A stretch of DNA of 64,000 nucleotides, taken from the NCBI GenBank assembly GCA_018287875.1, contig JAGVVL010000002.1:2356001-2420000 (forward strand). The letters run 5' to 3'. The stretch is from Nigrospora sphaerica. Taxonomy: Eukaryota > Ascomycota > Sordariomycetes > Amphisphaeriales > Apiosporaceae. Positions 22,821 through 33,280 of this stretch are shown here, one piece after another. Numbering within the stretch: position 1 is the first letter of the stretch; each line of letters begins with the position of its first letter. A program made the position numbers and the translations under genes. The notes under the pieces are model-generated. The model was not told where the DNA came from, did not search any database, and saw only the letters and a list, made by a program, of their open reading frames with translations.

Positions 22821-25137
22821 TCACTTCGCCAGGCGGGCAATGAAAGCTTCGGCCTCCAGAATGACCCGGTCCAGCTCATCCTCGTTATAGTTGGTGGTCT
22901 CGTCACAAAGCTTGGGGGTATCGAGGCTATAAAGGGGTGAAGGCCCACATTCTCCATGGTGAGCCGAGGGGGCCAACTTGGCCGACGATGTCAGGACCGC
23001 TGGTCCATCTTGAGATTCCTGGTTTAGGCCTAACTGCCGGACAGCACTCTTGACCTTGCACTGTGCCTGGGGCTGCAGCCCAAAGCCTTCGCTAGCGCAA
23101 GCGTCAGCTGCTTTGATGGCGAAAGCGTGCGGGCTCCCGGCTGCTGCTTCGTGAGACAAGTACGGTCTTATCTGGGCTTCAGTGCAGCAAGTGGCCTTCT
23201 TGGCTTCATATAGGGGCGCAGGAGCGGCACATTGGTGGGTGTCGTTGGGCCAAGCGAGCGGATCCGTCCACCAGCCAGTCCTTTTCTGCTCTTCCTGCGA
23301 CCGTTGGTGCATTTTGTGCATGAGCTCGTCAACAGGAAGGGACGCGTGAGCGAGCGCTTGAAAGACCTCGAGCGGGCAAACCTTGCCGACGCCGAGGCAG
23401 AGGCGCATTATGTCGGACTCAATACCGGCAATGGCCATCTCATTCCCCTCCTTCTGCGCCCGCAGCCGCTCGACCGTCAACAGGCTGGTCTGCTGCCTGT
23501 AGGCGACCTCGTGCACGTGCGTCGTCATATGATGGCACATGCGGTGCTGCCGCCGCCGCTTCTTCTGACACGCCGGATTCGCGTGCTGCTTCTGCTGAGC
23601 CGCGTGCGTGTGCGCCTCGTGCAAGAGCTTCACGGCCAGTTTCAGTTCCTCTCTTTCCTCTTCTAGCTGACGGGCCTGTGCCAGCTGCTCCCGGAGCTGC
23701 CCGTCAAGCGTCTCGTTCTCTCGTTCTGCCTGTGCGATGAGGGCGTACTGACCGCCGAGGTACGAGGCCATGGCGGCCGTCGAGTGGAAGCCCAGAGCCT
23801 CGGGTACAGCGAAATGCTCGGCCACCTCTTCGACCTCGTTCTGTGGGGTTTGTTGCGGACACGTATAAGCCGTGATTTGTATTGAGGAAGAATGCATTTA
23901 GGTGGAACTCACATATGAATATCTCTCGCTCGAGACGCTTGGACTCACACTGGGGGTGCAGGGATGGTGACCGCACCTGAGCTTGCGCAGGTTTTTAGCA
24001 GCAAAGGGATCCATGCGAGCGTACCGTGCCTCGAAGGCGGGAGCATCGACTCGGTCGGCATCAATGCCCTCGGCTGTGTACAAGATGGAGGGGCTGGTCG
24101 GTACAATGTAGTACGGTGAAAGCTCATCTCCCTCTTCGTCGAACTGACGGCAACCTTGCTGAGGGTACCGGGAGGGGCGGGGTCGCGCTGGCGGCGTCCC
24201 GGTGAGTTCCGGGCTTGGCGGGCGGTGCCGCTGCTTGGTGGTGTCCTGTTGTCTCCCAGTTAGGAAGCGATGCATAATCATCGGGGGGGGGGGGGGGGGG
24301 GGGGGGGGAGAGTTGTTGTTGCTAGTCGCAAGGGAACGAGGCGGTGTGAGAAGGAATTATGAAGAAAGCGCCCGTCAGACTGGAAGAGACAATGCTCACC
24401 TCGTTGGGAGCGACCTTTGGTTCATCCCAACGCCGGCAGCCTTTAGACCAGGCGAGGAAAGTGCAAGGAGAGATACGACCGCTGGGCATATATGCCTCGC
24501 AGTCCTCGCCGTCCTCTTCTTCGGGCTCAAAGACGAAGTCCCCACAACAGGCGGCGAAAGCGTGCGTGGAGAGATCGTGGCCTGTCGGCGCCCGCAGATG
24601 CTCCGAAGGTGGGTGCTGAAGCTCGAAGAACGAATCGCGCGGGGAGTCGCCCGTCGCGTTGCCGGATAAAAGGGCCTCGTCGACTTTGGCGAGCATGCTT
24701 ATGGATACGACTTCAGTTATGGGCCGCAGGTCTTGTTCAAGGGGGGGGGCGCATTCTTACTGTGTGACGTCCTGCTTGTTGCGCGGTGCATGGGGGTCGT
24801 AAGCAGTCTTCGCATCCCCGCGGAGCTGAATCCATTTGAAGAGGGGATCTTCACCACCGTCGACATTGGGGCCTCTCATCTTATTGTAGACCTGCAGCAT
24901 CGCGTTGGAAACTGTCACGGGCTGGTTTGCGCCATGTTGTGTAAAGGAGCACCCAGGCAGATACTGGGTATAGGGGCCTGTGGACGAGTGTAATCAGTTA
25001 AGGAGCCGGTCGCGAGCCCGAGAGGAAAGAGCCCGTCTATGCGCACGTATGGAGGTAAGTCGAAGGGTTCACTTGCCTCTCATCATGTATTGCGCCATGG
25101 GGCTCGTATGCGACGCCTGCGCGTGTTGTGCGGACAT
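22821..25137 (-). CDS. Unrecognised protein with predicted coiled coil (five exons)
   Basis: I do not recognise this family. Exons on the minus strand: 25137-25077, 24977-24761, 24697-24400, 24245-23949 and 23840-22821; together 630 aa with every phase agreeing. Intron 1 has a GC donor (GCAAGT) and CCACAG acceptor. Intron 3 (154 bp) holds a 26-base homopolymer. Exon 1 gives MSAQHAQASHTSPMAQYMMR. Exon 2 has QPVTVSNAMLQVYNKMRGP and a WIQLRGDAKTAYDP stretch. Exon 3 is acidic, with FVFEPEEEDGEDCEAY. Exon 4 is Pro-rich, then RMDPFAAKNLRKLR. Exon 5 has a charged heptad-like segment (about residues 318-350, LIAQAERENETLDGQLREQ and following) and a Cys/His-rich basic patch (CQKKRRRQHRMCHHM). A spliced upstream leader is possible, since an acceptor-like CTTACAG precedes the start. 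It may be a Sordariomycete-specific structural protein. Coding status is probable; function is unknown. Confidence 0.65.
24283..24308. repeat. Homopolymer G(26) inside an intron
   Basis: Twenty-six G bases in a row on the plus strand (a C run in the transcript) inside intron 3 of the minus-strand coiled-coil gene, just upstream of the branch-like TTCCTAACT and the CAACAG acceptor. Confidence 0.9.
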
Positions 25138-25828
25138 GGCTTTCCTCTTCGGTCCGTATGCAGTCAGCGGAACAGCCTCGGCTGTAAGGCAAAAGAGTAC
25201 GGTAGGGGCGTGAGAAGTGAGGATGATGAGGAGAACAGAGAAGGAACAGCCGGCAAGCGCGTCTTGCCCCGAGACAGCGGTCTGCGCGAAAGAAAGAAAG
25301 AACGTGCAGCGGTCGTTGCTTGCCTTGGTCAAGCTCATGCTGCTTTTGCCAGGGCGTTTGTTTTCCAGTGCTGTTTTCCAGTTCAACAGATGAGTGCGAC
25401 GGAGGACCAGGAGAATGCATACGGTTGCCTGGCTGGCGAAGGACAGACTGCATTACAATTAGTTTTGACAAGCGCACAGACAGAGAGACCGCAAACGCCT
25501 TGCCCGGGATAAAGCTATCCCATATGGGCGACGCGTACGCGGTCACCAACCGAGGGACTGAAGTTGCTACCCGGAGCCAGTCGCAGTGCCGCACCGCTTG
25601 ACACGCCAAGAATTCACTACGGGCGCATCGCATGTACTTCCTCGAACATCGGTTTGGCCTCCAACAAAACAGATAGGCGATACGACTTCTTACCTGGGTT
25701 GTTTCCAGCCGCCTGGGCTTGTTACTATGAGCGGCGTGTCAAGCCTCGCCACCCCGACACTGGCACGATGGTACATTTAGTTTATGATATATTGCAATCC
25801 TCCGAGGGGGCGAAAGCCTTGCTGTCAC
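25138..25828. other. Intergenic region between two minus-strand genes
   Basis: Lies between the MRPL16 3' end and the start of the coiled-coil gene. An acceptor-like CTTTTGCCTTACAG on the minus strand near 25183-25196 suggests a leader intron of the coiled-coil gene. A frame across it on the minus strand could extend that protein by a non-ATG start, but I found no better ATG. Confidence 0.5.
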
Positions 25829-26708
25829 CTAGGGCATATCTAAAGGTTTCTCGGCGTCCTCGGACGTGGGTGACACGGGTGCGGGTTGAAGCGTCTCCGC
25901 TGGGACTTTTCGGCGCGGTCTCTTGAGCTCCTCCAGGGTCACGCTGTCAAGCTTGGTGATGCCGACAATCGGAGGCTCGCCCTTCCTCACGAACTCCCAC
26001 TGGCCTTTTGTGTCGGGGTTAGCAATAGGGGGTCACTCGCGGCGGGGGCAGGCGCAGTTCTCACCAGGCAACTTGTTCGCAGCCAGACGGAACGCATCGC
26101 GGGCGACCTGTTCGTGAAGCATGCCCTTCAGTTCCAGAACAATCTGATTGACAGCCACACGTGTAGCCCAGTGATCGAAGGATCCCTTTCCTTTACCCAT
26201 ACGCATCTGGAAGACAGCATCTAGAATCAGCGGCCCCGTTCAGCATGGCGCAGGGTGGGGGAGGGCCTCATACCTCGTTGCCGCTCACGAAGACACCAAT
26301 GTTACAGTTCTTTCGCTTGTAGAGGCGGTACTTCTGCCCACGAAGTCGCGCTTTGATGGTATCCTCGGCAATCTTTAAGTGCTGCGCACTTATCCGCCTG
26401 TGGTGGTCTATCATGCGGAGCCCATAGTCGCCCCAGGCCACTTGGGTTCCCTTTGTCGACCCGCCTGTCGCGACCCGGACCCGTCCTTTCATCATCTTCT
26501 TCGTCCGCTTAATAGACGGCTCCAACCAGGTGCCTGGCCGCGTGGCCGTGGCCGAGAACTGCCGGACATTGGGCGGCGCCGCGCATGCTGGCGGCGATCG
26601 GGCGGCGATGGAGAAGCAGGCGCCCAGGACCGGTCGCGTGGTCGAGGGAGCAGCGATCGACAAGCCTCGAAAGGCGCCCGCGAGGCTCAAGGACGTATTC
26701 GGCCTCAT
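25829..26708 (-). CDS. MRPL16: Mitochondrial large ribosomal subunit protein uL16m
   Basis: Component of the mitochondrial 54S subunit near the peptidyl-transferase centre. Exons on the minus strand: 26708-26274, 26206-26065 and 26004-25829 (250 aa). Introns are 67 and 60 bp, GTATGA...TTCCAG and GTGAGA...AAAAG, with phases consistent. The ATG at 26708 opens a Ser/Ala/Arg-rich targeting leader ending near [12 protein letters not shown]. The L16 core follows: [20 protein letters not shown], then [20 protein letters not shown], then across the first splice [19 protein letters not shown]. The C terminus has [16 protein letters not shown] and a fungal extension ending PLDMP. It shares a 433-bp promoter region with divergent RFC1. 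Confidence 0.93.
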
Positions 26709-27141
26709 GATGGGCGGCAAGAGGGGTTGTGGTGGAATGGCTGTCGGGCCTCGACGTGATATCTGGAAATTTTGAGCCGACGGCGACGTTGGACCAGAAG
26801 CTCCCACAGCAGCATCCGCCGCCAAGCCGAGCATCGAGTACCAAAGTACCGTTTCCCCATTAGCGCGCATCCCGTCACGTCCCGCCCGTTCAACGGCAGA
26901 AGTACCAAGTACCACTAGTGGAATGGGTGCCTGCTAGGCAGGCGTCGCCAATCCATTAAGCTCACCTCTCTCAGCGCGTCATACGCGGTCGCGTCGCCCT
27001 CAGTGGAACTTGGGAGCTTTATAGCAACGACTTCCGCACCAAAGCACCACCTGTCCGCCTACCGTGCAGCACCGCATATGCCATTCTTCCGGCTCCAAGC
27101 ACGCTGTCACCACACCATCGGATCTGTGGTGTAATTCCGCC
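26709..27141. promoter_or_regulatory. Shared divergent promoter region, MRPL16 / RFC1
   Basis: Only 433 bp separate the two start codons, so the promoters and leaders of both genes must lie here. No specific factor site or TATA box was identified. The gene on the right starts after a C/A-rich leader. Confidence 0.5.
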
Positions 27142-30100
27142 ATGCCTGCTGACATTCGCTCTTTTTTTGGGCCCAAAGGCGGTGCTGCGCCGGCTCCCAA
27201 GCCCGCGGCCAAGCCAGCGCCGAAGAAGGTGGAGGATGCTTCTTCAAAACGCAGAGGCAGTATGTTGGAGGATTGACCACACTTGAATCAACCCTAATCA
27301 GCTTGCAGAAAGCCGGAAAGTCGTGGGCGATGACAGCGACGAGGACGACGACATCGCTGTTGTTGAGTGAGCTCATCCCCCACGTCCTGCTTCTTTTTAC
27401 TTGAGCTAATCCATTACAGGCCCAAAAAGCCAGTGACACGCTCCACGCCAAAAAAAAAGACTGCGTATGCTTGCTTCTCCGAATTCTTATGTCGAATACA
27501 TAGCTGACATATTGTAGGGAGAAGGAGGTCAAGGGCGCCGAAACGACAGCCAGCGAGTACTTTTCTTCCAGCAGGACCAAGGCCAAGTCTGCCGCAAAAG
27601 CCGAGTCAAAACCTGCCCCTGAGGCCAAACCGGCTGTGCGATCCAGTCCAAGAAAGACCCAGTCTGCCGCAGCTGCGAAGAGCGCGCCCCAGACCAAGAC
27701 ACGGGGTGCTACTTTCAAGCGATACGACTTGGACGAGGATGAGGATGCATTCATGGACGATGACGCCGAGGGCGGGGATGATATATTCGGTGCCGACGCC
27801 CGAGGCAGCAATAAGCGAAAGAATGACGACTACAATGAGGAGGAAAGTGACGAGGAGGTGCTGCCTAAGCCCAAGCGCATGGCTTCACGTGCCAAGCCAT
27901 CGACCGATGACGATGCTCTCGACCCGGTAGCCCCCAAAACTACCCGAGCAAACAAGAAGCGAAAGACGCCGGCGTCGGAGTCGGAGGAAGAACAGGACGA
28001 AGCCGCCTCCAAGAAAAAGCCGGTCCCTAAGAAGCCCAGAGCACCCAGAGCCAAGAAGGAAGAAGAACCGGAGGATGCGTCTATTCAGGCCATCTTTGAC
28101 GACATCCCCACTGTACGACCGCCTACACCTCCCCCCAAAGACCCCAATGCCAAGTTCGACTGGAGAAAGGCCCAGGCTGGTGGAGGCAACTCGGGAGCGC
28201 CTCCCAATCCCGTTTCTGATTTGCCGGAAGGAGAAGAAGAGTGTCTTGCCGGCCTCACCTTCGTCTTCACCGGGCAGCTGAAAACCGTTGCGCGCGAAGA
28301 CGCTCAAGCTCTTGTCAAACGCTACGGCGGAAAAGTAACCGGCCAGCCCAGCAGCAAGACGAGCTATGTGGTTCTTGGCGATGATGCCGGCCCCAGTAAG
28401 CTGGCCAAGATTCAGAGTCACGGCCTTAAAACCATTGACGAGAACGGACTGTTCGAGTTGGTTCGGCGTCTGCCCGCTGGTGGCGGAGGCGGGAAAGGTG
28501 CCGAGAAGGTGCGAGAGAAGCGGCAGAAGGAAGAAGAGAAGATCAAGCAGCAGGCGGCCGATATGGAACGAGAGGAGAAGGCCCGGAAACTCGAAGCAGA
28601 GAAGGCCCGCAAGCTTGCTGTTGCTCGTGGAGCAGTAGGCTCTGCTGCCGTTACCGCGGCCCCGGCCGCCCAGCTTTGGACTGTCAAATACGCACCAACG
28701 CAGCCCAGCCATATTTGCGGAAACAAAGCCGCGGTCGAGAAGATTCAGAACTGGCTGAGGAACTGGCCCAAATCGCGCAAGTATGACTTCCAGAAGCGCG
28801 GCGCCGACGGCATGGGCGGCTACCGTGCCATTTTGGTATCGGGTCCACCGGGTATTGGCAAGACTACAGCCGCGCACCTTGCTGCCAAGCTCGAAGGCTA
28901 CGACGTTCTGGAGCAAAACGCCAGTGATACACGCAGCAAGAAGATGGTGGAAGCAGGACTCAGCGAGGTCATGAACAACACGTCGCTGGTCGGCTATTTC
29001 GCCGGGGACGGCAAGAAAGTCGACGCAGGCAAGAAGAAAATGGTGCTCATCATGGACGAAGTTGATGGAATGTCGGCCGGCGATCGTGGTGGTGTGGCTG
29101 CCCTGGCCAAGTTCTGCCGCAAGACGGACGTGCCGCTGATTCTCATATGCAACGAGAGGCGGCTGCCCAAAATGAAGCCGTTTGACAATCCCGGTGTCGT
29201 GGCCGATATCAAGTTCCAGCGGCCGACAGTCGAGCAAATTCGATCGCGGATGATGACGGTCTGCCATCGTGAAGGTCTGAAGCTGACTCCTCAGGTTCTG
29301 GATGCTCTTATTGAGGGAAGCAACCGAGACATTCGGCAGATCATCAACATGATGTCGACCGTCAAGCTCGACCAGTCGTCAATGAGTTACGACCAGAGCA
29401 AGGACATGTCGAAAGCTTGGGAGAAGTCGATTGTACTGAAGCCGTGGGACATTTGCCAGAAGATGCTGGGCTCCGGTCTCTTCTTGCCAGCCAGCAAAGC
29501 CACTCTCAACGACAAGATCGAACTCTACTTCAACGATCACGAGTTCAGCTACCTCATGATTCAGGAGAACTACTTGCGGTGCAAGCCGGCGGCGTTGAGC
29601 TCCAACCAGTACAACAAGCGCGAACAGAACCTCAAAGCACTGGAGCTCATGGACCAAGCAGCAGAAAGTATCAGCGACGGTGACCTGGTTGACCGTATGA
29701 TTCACGGCCCACAGCAACACTGGAGTCTGATGCCCACGCACGCCGTTTTCAGCACGGTGAGGCCTGCGAGCTTCGTCTCGGGCTCCATGATGGGCTCCAA
29801 TTTCACCTCCTGGCTGGGCATGAACAGTAAATACAATAAGCTATCGAAATATGTGCGCGAGATACATGCGCACATGCGCATGCGCTCGTCGGGAGACGCC
29901 CACGAGATCCGCCAGCAGTACCTGCCCGTGCTGTGGACGCAGCTCATCAAACGTCTTGAGATCGAAGGCAAAGAGAGTGTCCCGGACATCATCGAGCTCA
30001 TGGACAGCTACTTCCTCACCAGGGATGACTTTGACTGCATCAAGGAGCTGGGTGTTGGGCCCCAGAATGAGGAATCCGTCACCATTGATTCCCAGGCTAA

Positions 30101-30494
30101 GGCGACCTTCACGAGGGTGTAAGTACCTCCCGGGTGATTCGCCCTGCTTCCCTTACTGACTATTCACGGCAGGTACAATGGGGTGTCGCATCCCGTGCCG
30201 TTCATGAAGGCTAGCTCAGTGGCGGCACCGAAGAAAGCAGCAAAAGAGGTGCCGGATCTGGAGGAGGCCATAGAAGAAGATGATGAAGCGGACGTCCTGG
30301 AGCCCGTGGAAGCCGAAGATGACGACCTCAGCAAGGACAAGTATATCAAGCAACCCAAAGCCAAGGCCAAGCGAGCCCCGAAGAAGGCGGCCAAGGCGGT
30401 GGCGGAAGACGACGAGGACGAGGACGAGGTTAAGCCCCCGAAAGGGCGAGGCAGACCCAAGGGCAGTGCCGCGAAGGGTAAGACGAAGAAATGA
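27142..30494 (+). CDS. RFC1: Replication factor C large subunit 1
   Basis: Rfc1 is the large subunit of the clamp loader that places PCNA on primer-template junctions. Five exons: 27142-27259, 27309-27366, 27420-27464, 27518-30118 and 30173-30494 (1047 aa). The four introns are 49-54 bp and all phases agree. The protein starts MPADIRSFFGP, a PIP-like box at the position used in yeast Rfc1 but lacking the Gln. A Lys/Ala/Glu-rich linker follows. The BRCT domain covers about residues 315-395 (LTFVFTGQLKTVAREDAQAL, SKTSYVVLGDDAGPSKL). The AAA+ core has Walker A GPPGIGKTTAAH (about 516), Walker B LIMDEVDGM (about 584) and sensor region LICNERRLPKMKPF. The RFC1 C-terminal domain follows (LMIQENYLRCKP, FTSWLGMNSK), then an acidic/basic tail ending KGKTKK. 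Length is normal for fungi. Confidence 0.95.
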
Positions 30495-31193
30495 GAGCGC
30501 GGATGACGGATACAGCCGGTTAGGCGCACAAAGAGCTACTTCTCTCCGTTATTGACCAGGGGTGGAATCCTAGAGTCGAGAGCATTTGAGCTCAGTCCTA
30601 GGTGAGCATATGAGATGACTACTTTATTGTTACTTTCATGGTTTTCATTTGCCCAGACCAATGACGTGCGCCGTAAAAGAGTGTCTTGGCCTCACCCCTT
30701 TCCCAAAGTGCACAATTCTACCGTGGTCTCAAACATCAGACCAAGAGCCACGATGGCGACACTTGATTCCCTCAACCAGTCTTTCTCTGCTAGATGCGTG
30801 CGGGCTGGTACCATGCTTTCTCGCCTCGAACTGCTGCTGCAATGCCGTGGCACCATTTTCGATGAGTACCCGCTTACAGAACCGCAGGTGGACAGCAGGT
30901 GAAAGTTCACCCCGGCGCTCCTTCCCGCAACTAACCCACACCCGCAAACACAGAATAGGAGGCACGCATTCGCAATTTTAATCCAGGGTTTGCGTAGCTG
31001 CCCAAGTACCAATTGGGGTCAATGCCTCCTTCCATGACCCGTTGGACCTTCCCGTAAAGCCCTTGTACTTCAAGTGGCAGGAAACGCGTTCTTCTAACCC
31101 ACCTACCTCCCCCACGAGCTGGGCGAAGGCCATCATGTAAACATATCCCACGGGTTGTCAGTTTTCTTCTTCGTCGATTTATTATCGAATACT
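30495..31193. other. Intergenic region (RFC1 / unrecognised gene)
   Basis: No gene supported. Short overlapping open frames near 30615-30981 have no recognisable content. Confidence 0.55.
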
Positions 31194-32659
31194 ATGGCGG
31201 ATTGCATTGATCTCGACGACTTTACCTTATCCTCCCCGGATCTAGGCATTTCCCTTTCCGTCTGTTCACATTTGTACACCACGCACCATTTCGCCCAAGG
31301 GACCACCTGTGAGGACGTTTGGCACCTTGTCCAGTCGGGAGAACTCAGGTTTCTGCCTCCGACTGTGTGCCACCTCCAAGTCATTGTGCTGTTTGCGGGC
31401 TCGCCTGCAGAAGAAACCGATTCGGGCAGAGGTCTCCTGGAGTTTCTCTCCCATTCAATATGTTCTTCCGAGGTCGGTTTTAACTTAGGCGCGTCGGGGT
31501 TATCACTACTGACCTGGTCAAGCTTTGGCAAAGGCTCGGCTTAGCAATAGAGTGCACCAGAGTCCAGTACGAGACCGAGACCCTAGATACTCCCAACCTA
31601 TACTTCGAAGTGGAGCATCCAGACAAGTCGGAAGCACTGCTTTCTCCAGTGGGCATGATCGCGCCTTGTATCGATGGCCTCGTCTGCCGCTTTGATTTCA
31701 ACTCACACCAGCACCGAGGCGAAGGCGGCCGTCAGAGGGCGCGGTCTAGTCGTACGGGAGGATCAGTAACACGCCGGGCCAGGGCTAACCGCTCCAACTC
31801 GCCAACGCGACAAGTTGGAGCCGATCAGGAAGAGCCGGCCAACCCTCCAAACCGGGCCCAGCATGGCTTGGATGAGGTGGGCCAGCAGCGTCGGAAATGC
31901 ACAGCGCTGCTGGCCATTGCCGCTTTGTACAAAATGACAGGCATTGGCGCCAGGTTCCCCGGAGTCCGCGGAATGACATCTGCCTCCACAACGCTCCTGG
32001 ATCTGGCACCTGCCGTTTGCAATGCGCACTACATGAGGGTGAGGGAGGATCACTTGAACCCGAATCCCGGAAATACATCTGTTGACCTGCAATAGTCGCT
32101 TGCCGCCCATTGCCGGAGTTTTGCACTCATATCAGATGTTCTTCTACAAGCTGCCACATGGCGACCCTCCTTGCAGGTGAAAATGTCCGCAGTGGTCGAA
32201 AACCATGAGTCGGTGCTTAATGTGGACAGTAATCCGGATCATGAAAATTCTCGGCCTTATCAGATTCAAAAACGTCTCTGGCTGCTGACGCAGTCGACTT
32301 TGGACTCTAGGACCAAGACAGGTGGCCAGCAAAATATATGCGCAGCTACCGACGCCATGATCGACGAGCTTGAGATGAGCTTCTTTGTAGATGGCCCCTC
32401 GGTGGAGTTGCCAGAGAATGATGGCGCACAGTCCCTTAACTATTTGTACGACGGCCGGACTTCCACACAGAGCCATGCCGGGCAACTTTCCAAGGGCGGT
32501 TTGGATAGTAACCTCGAGATGCTGGAAAGAGGCGTGGCGCAGTGGGGTGAGATTGGCTACGATCATGTCCGTACAGATAGTTTGCCGTATTCTCAACTGG
32601 GCGAGATCTGCCAGCACGATGAAGATTGGGGCCACGAAGCCTCCATGAGTGCACTGTAG
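31194..32659 (+). CDS. Unrecognised protein, four-exon model
   Basis: I do not recognise this gene. The best model has exons 31194-31348, 31489-32038, 32136-32176 and 32230-32659 (391 aa, all phases consistent). Introns: GTTTCT...ACTTAG (140 bp, weak donor), GTGAGG...TATCAG (97 bp) and GTGAAA...GGACAG (53 bp). Exon 1 reads MADCIDLDDFTLSSPDLG and VCSHLYTTHHFAQGTTCEDVW. Exon 2 opens RVGVITTDLVKLWQRLGLAI, has DTPNLYFEVEHPDKSEALLS and IAPCIDGLVCRFDFN, then an Arg/Ser-rich basic linker and a helical part (CTALLAIAALYKMTGIGARF). Exon 4 is acidic, with DAMIDELEMSFFVDGPSVEL. The layout, an acidic N terminus, a basic Arg/Ser linker with possible nuclear-localisation character, and an acidic C terminus, could suit a regulatory protein, but that is a guess. 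A lineage-specific gene or a decaying gene are both possible. Confidence 0.5.
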
Positions 32660-33064
32660 ACTGGACTGGACGGAACAACCAGGGGTATCTCAGATCAATA
32701 ACGCAGCCAAGGGAATTATAAAGCAGCCATCTGACATAGTAGGAAGAACGAGATTTGGCAAAGCATAGCGGGACGGGCTGGGTTATATTGACGCGTATCA
32801 AATGTATCAGAAAAAAAGTTGATATTAGAAGTGCCCCGGGAGAACCGCCATCGGTCTGACATGTCGAGTTTATCGCAAGGATCTGACTGCCCGCGACGGC
32901 AGGTCGGCTGGCAGCTTCCTGGGAAGCCAGGCAGCGAAGAGGCGTACGACCGGGGTTGGGCCACTTCATGGCTCTCGGCTTGCGAGAGGACAGTGGCCGA
33001 CTATTGCCGTTGGGTTAAGGGTTGGGAGCCGCAAGCAGCGTTGCGACGGTGCCATTGGGTGGGC
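32660..33064. other. Convergent 3' intergenic region
   Basis: About 400 bp between the 3' ends of the four-exon gene and the 71-aa membrane-protein gene. Nothing further is supported. Confidence 0.6.
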
Positions 33065-33280
33065 TTATTTCTTGGCCGGGGCGTCCTTCTTGGGCTTCTT
33101 CTTCTTCTGCTCTGGCTTCATAGTGGCGAAGTGGATGTACCAAATGAGGCCGATTTCCGCACCGAGGGCAATCAAAACGACGATCAGAATGGTGAAGAGC
33201 TCGGGCTGGTCGTTCAGTACGGCGACGGCCTGGGGCGTAGCGCCGATGCTGGCAAACCAATTGAACTGGCCGGGGGCCAT
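33065..33280 (-). CDS. Small single-pass membrane protein, 71 aa
   Basis: A short gene that I cannot name. It begins MAPGQFNWFASIGATPQAVA. One clear transmembrane helix lies at about residues 29-50 (LFTILIVVLIALGAEIGLIWYI), followed by a strongly basic Lys-rich tail (MKPEQKKKKPKKDAPAKK). The arrangement predicts a short N-terminal segment, one membrane span and a positively charged cytosolic end by the positive-inside rule. Small ER or mitochondrial outer-membrane subunits often look like this. The orderly hydrophobic/basic layout and the good ATG context (GGCCATGGCC) argue for a real gene rather than chance. Membrane location is inference; partner unknown. Confidence 0.65.
   Translation of the reverse strand: MAPGQFNWFASIGATPQAVAVLNDQPELFTILIVVLIALGAEIGLIWYIHFATMKPEQKKKKPKKDAPAKK

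Noticed and set aside
27885..29267. A 460-codon minus-strand frame opposite RFC1
   Set aside because: It overlaps the BRCT and AAA+ coding sequence of RFC1 and its translation shows no family.
31349..31411. Alternative first intron of the four-exon gene, ending at CTGCAG
   Set aside because: It gives a sensible short exon, but the next stop-free segment is then out of phase; the longer intron to ACTTAG restores the frame.
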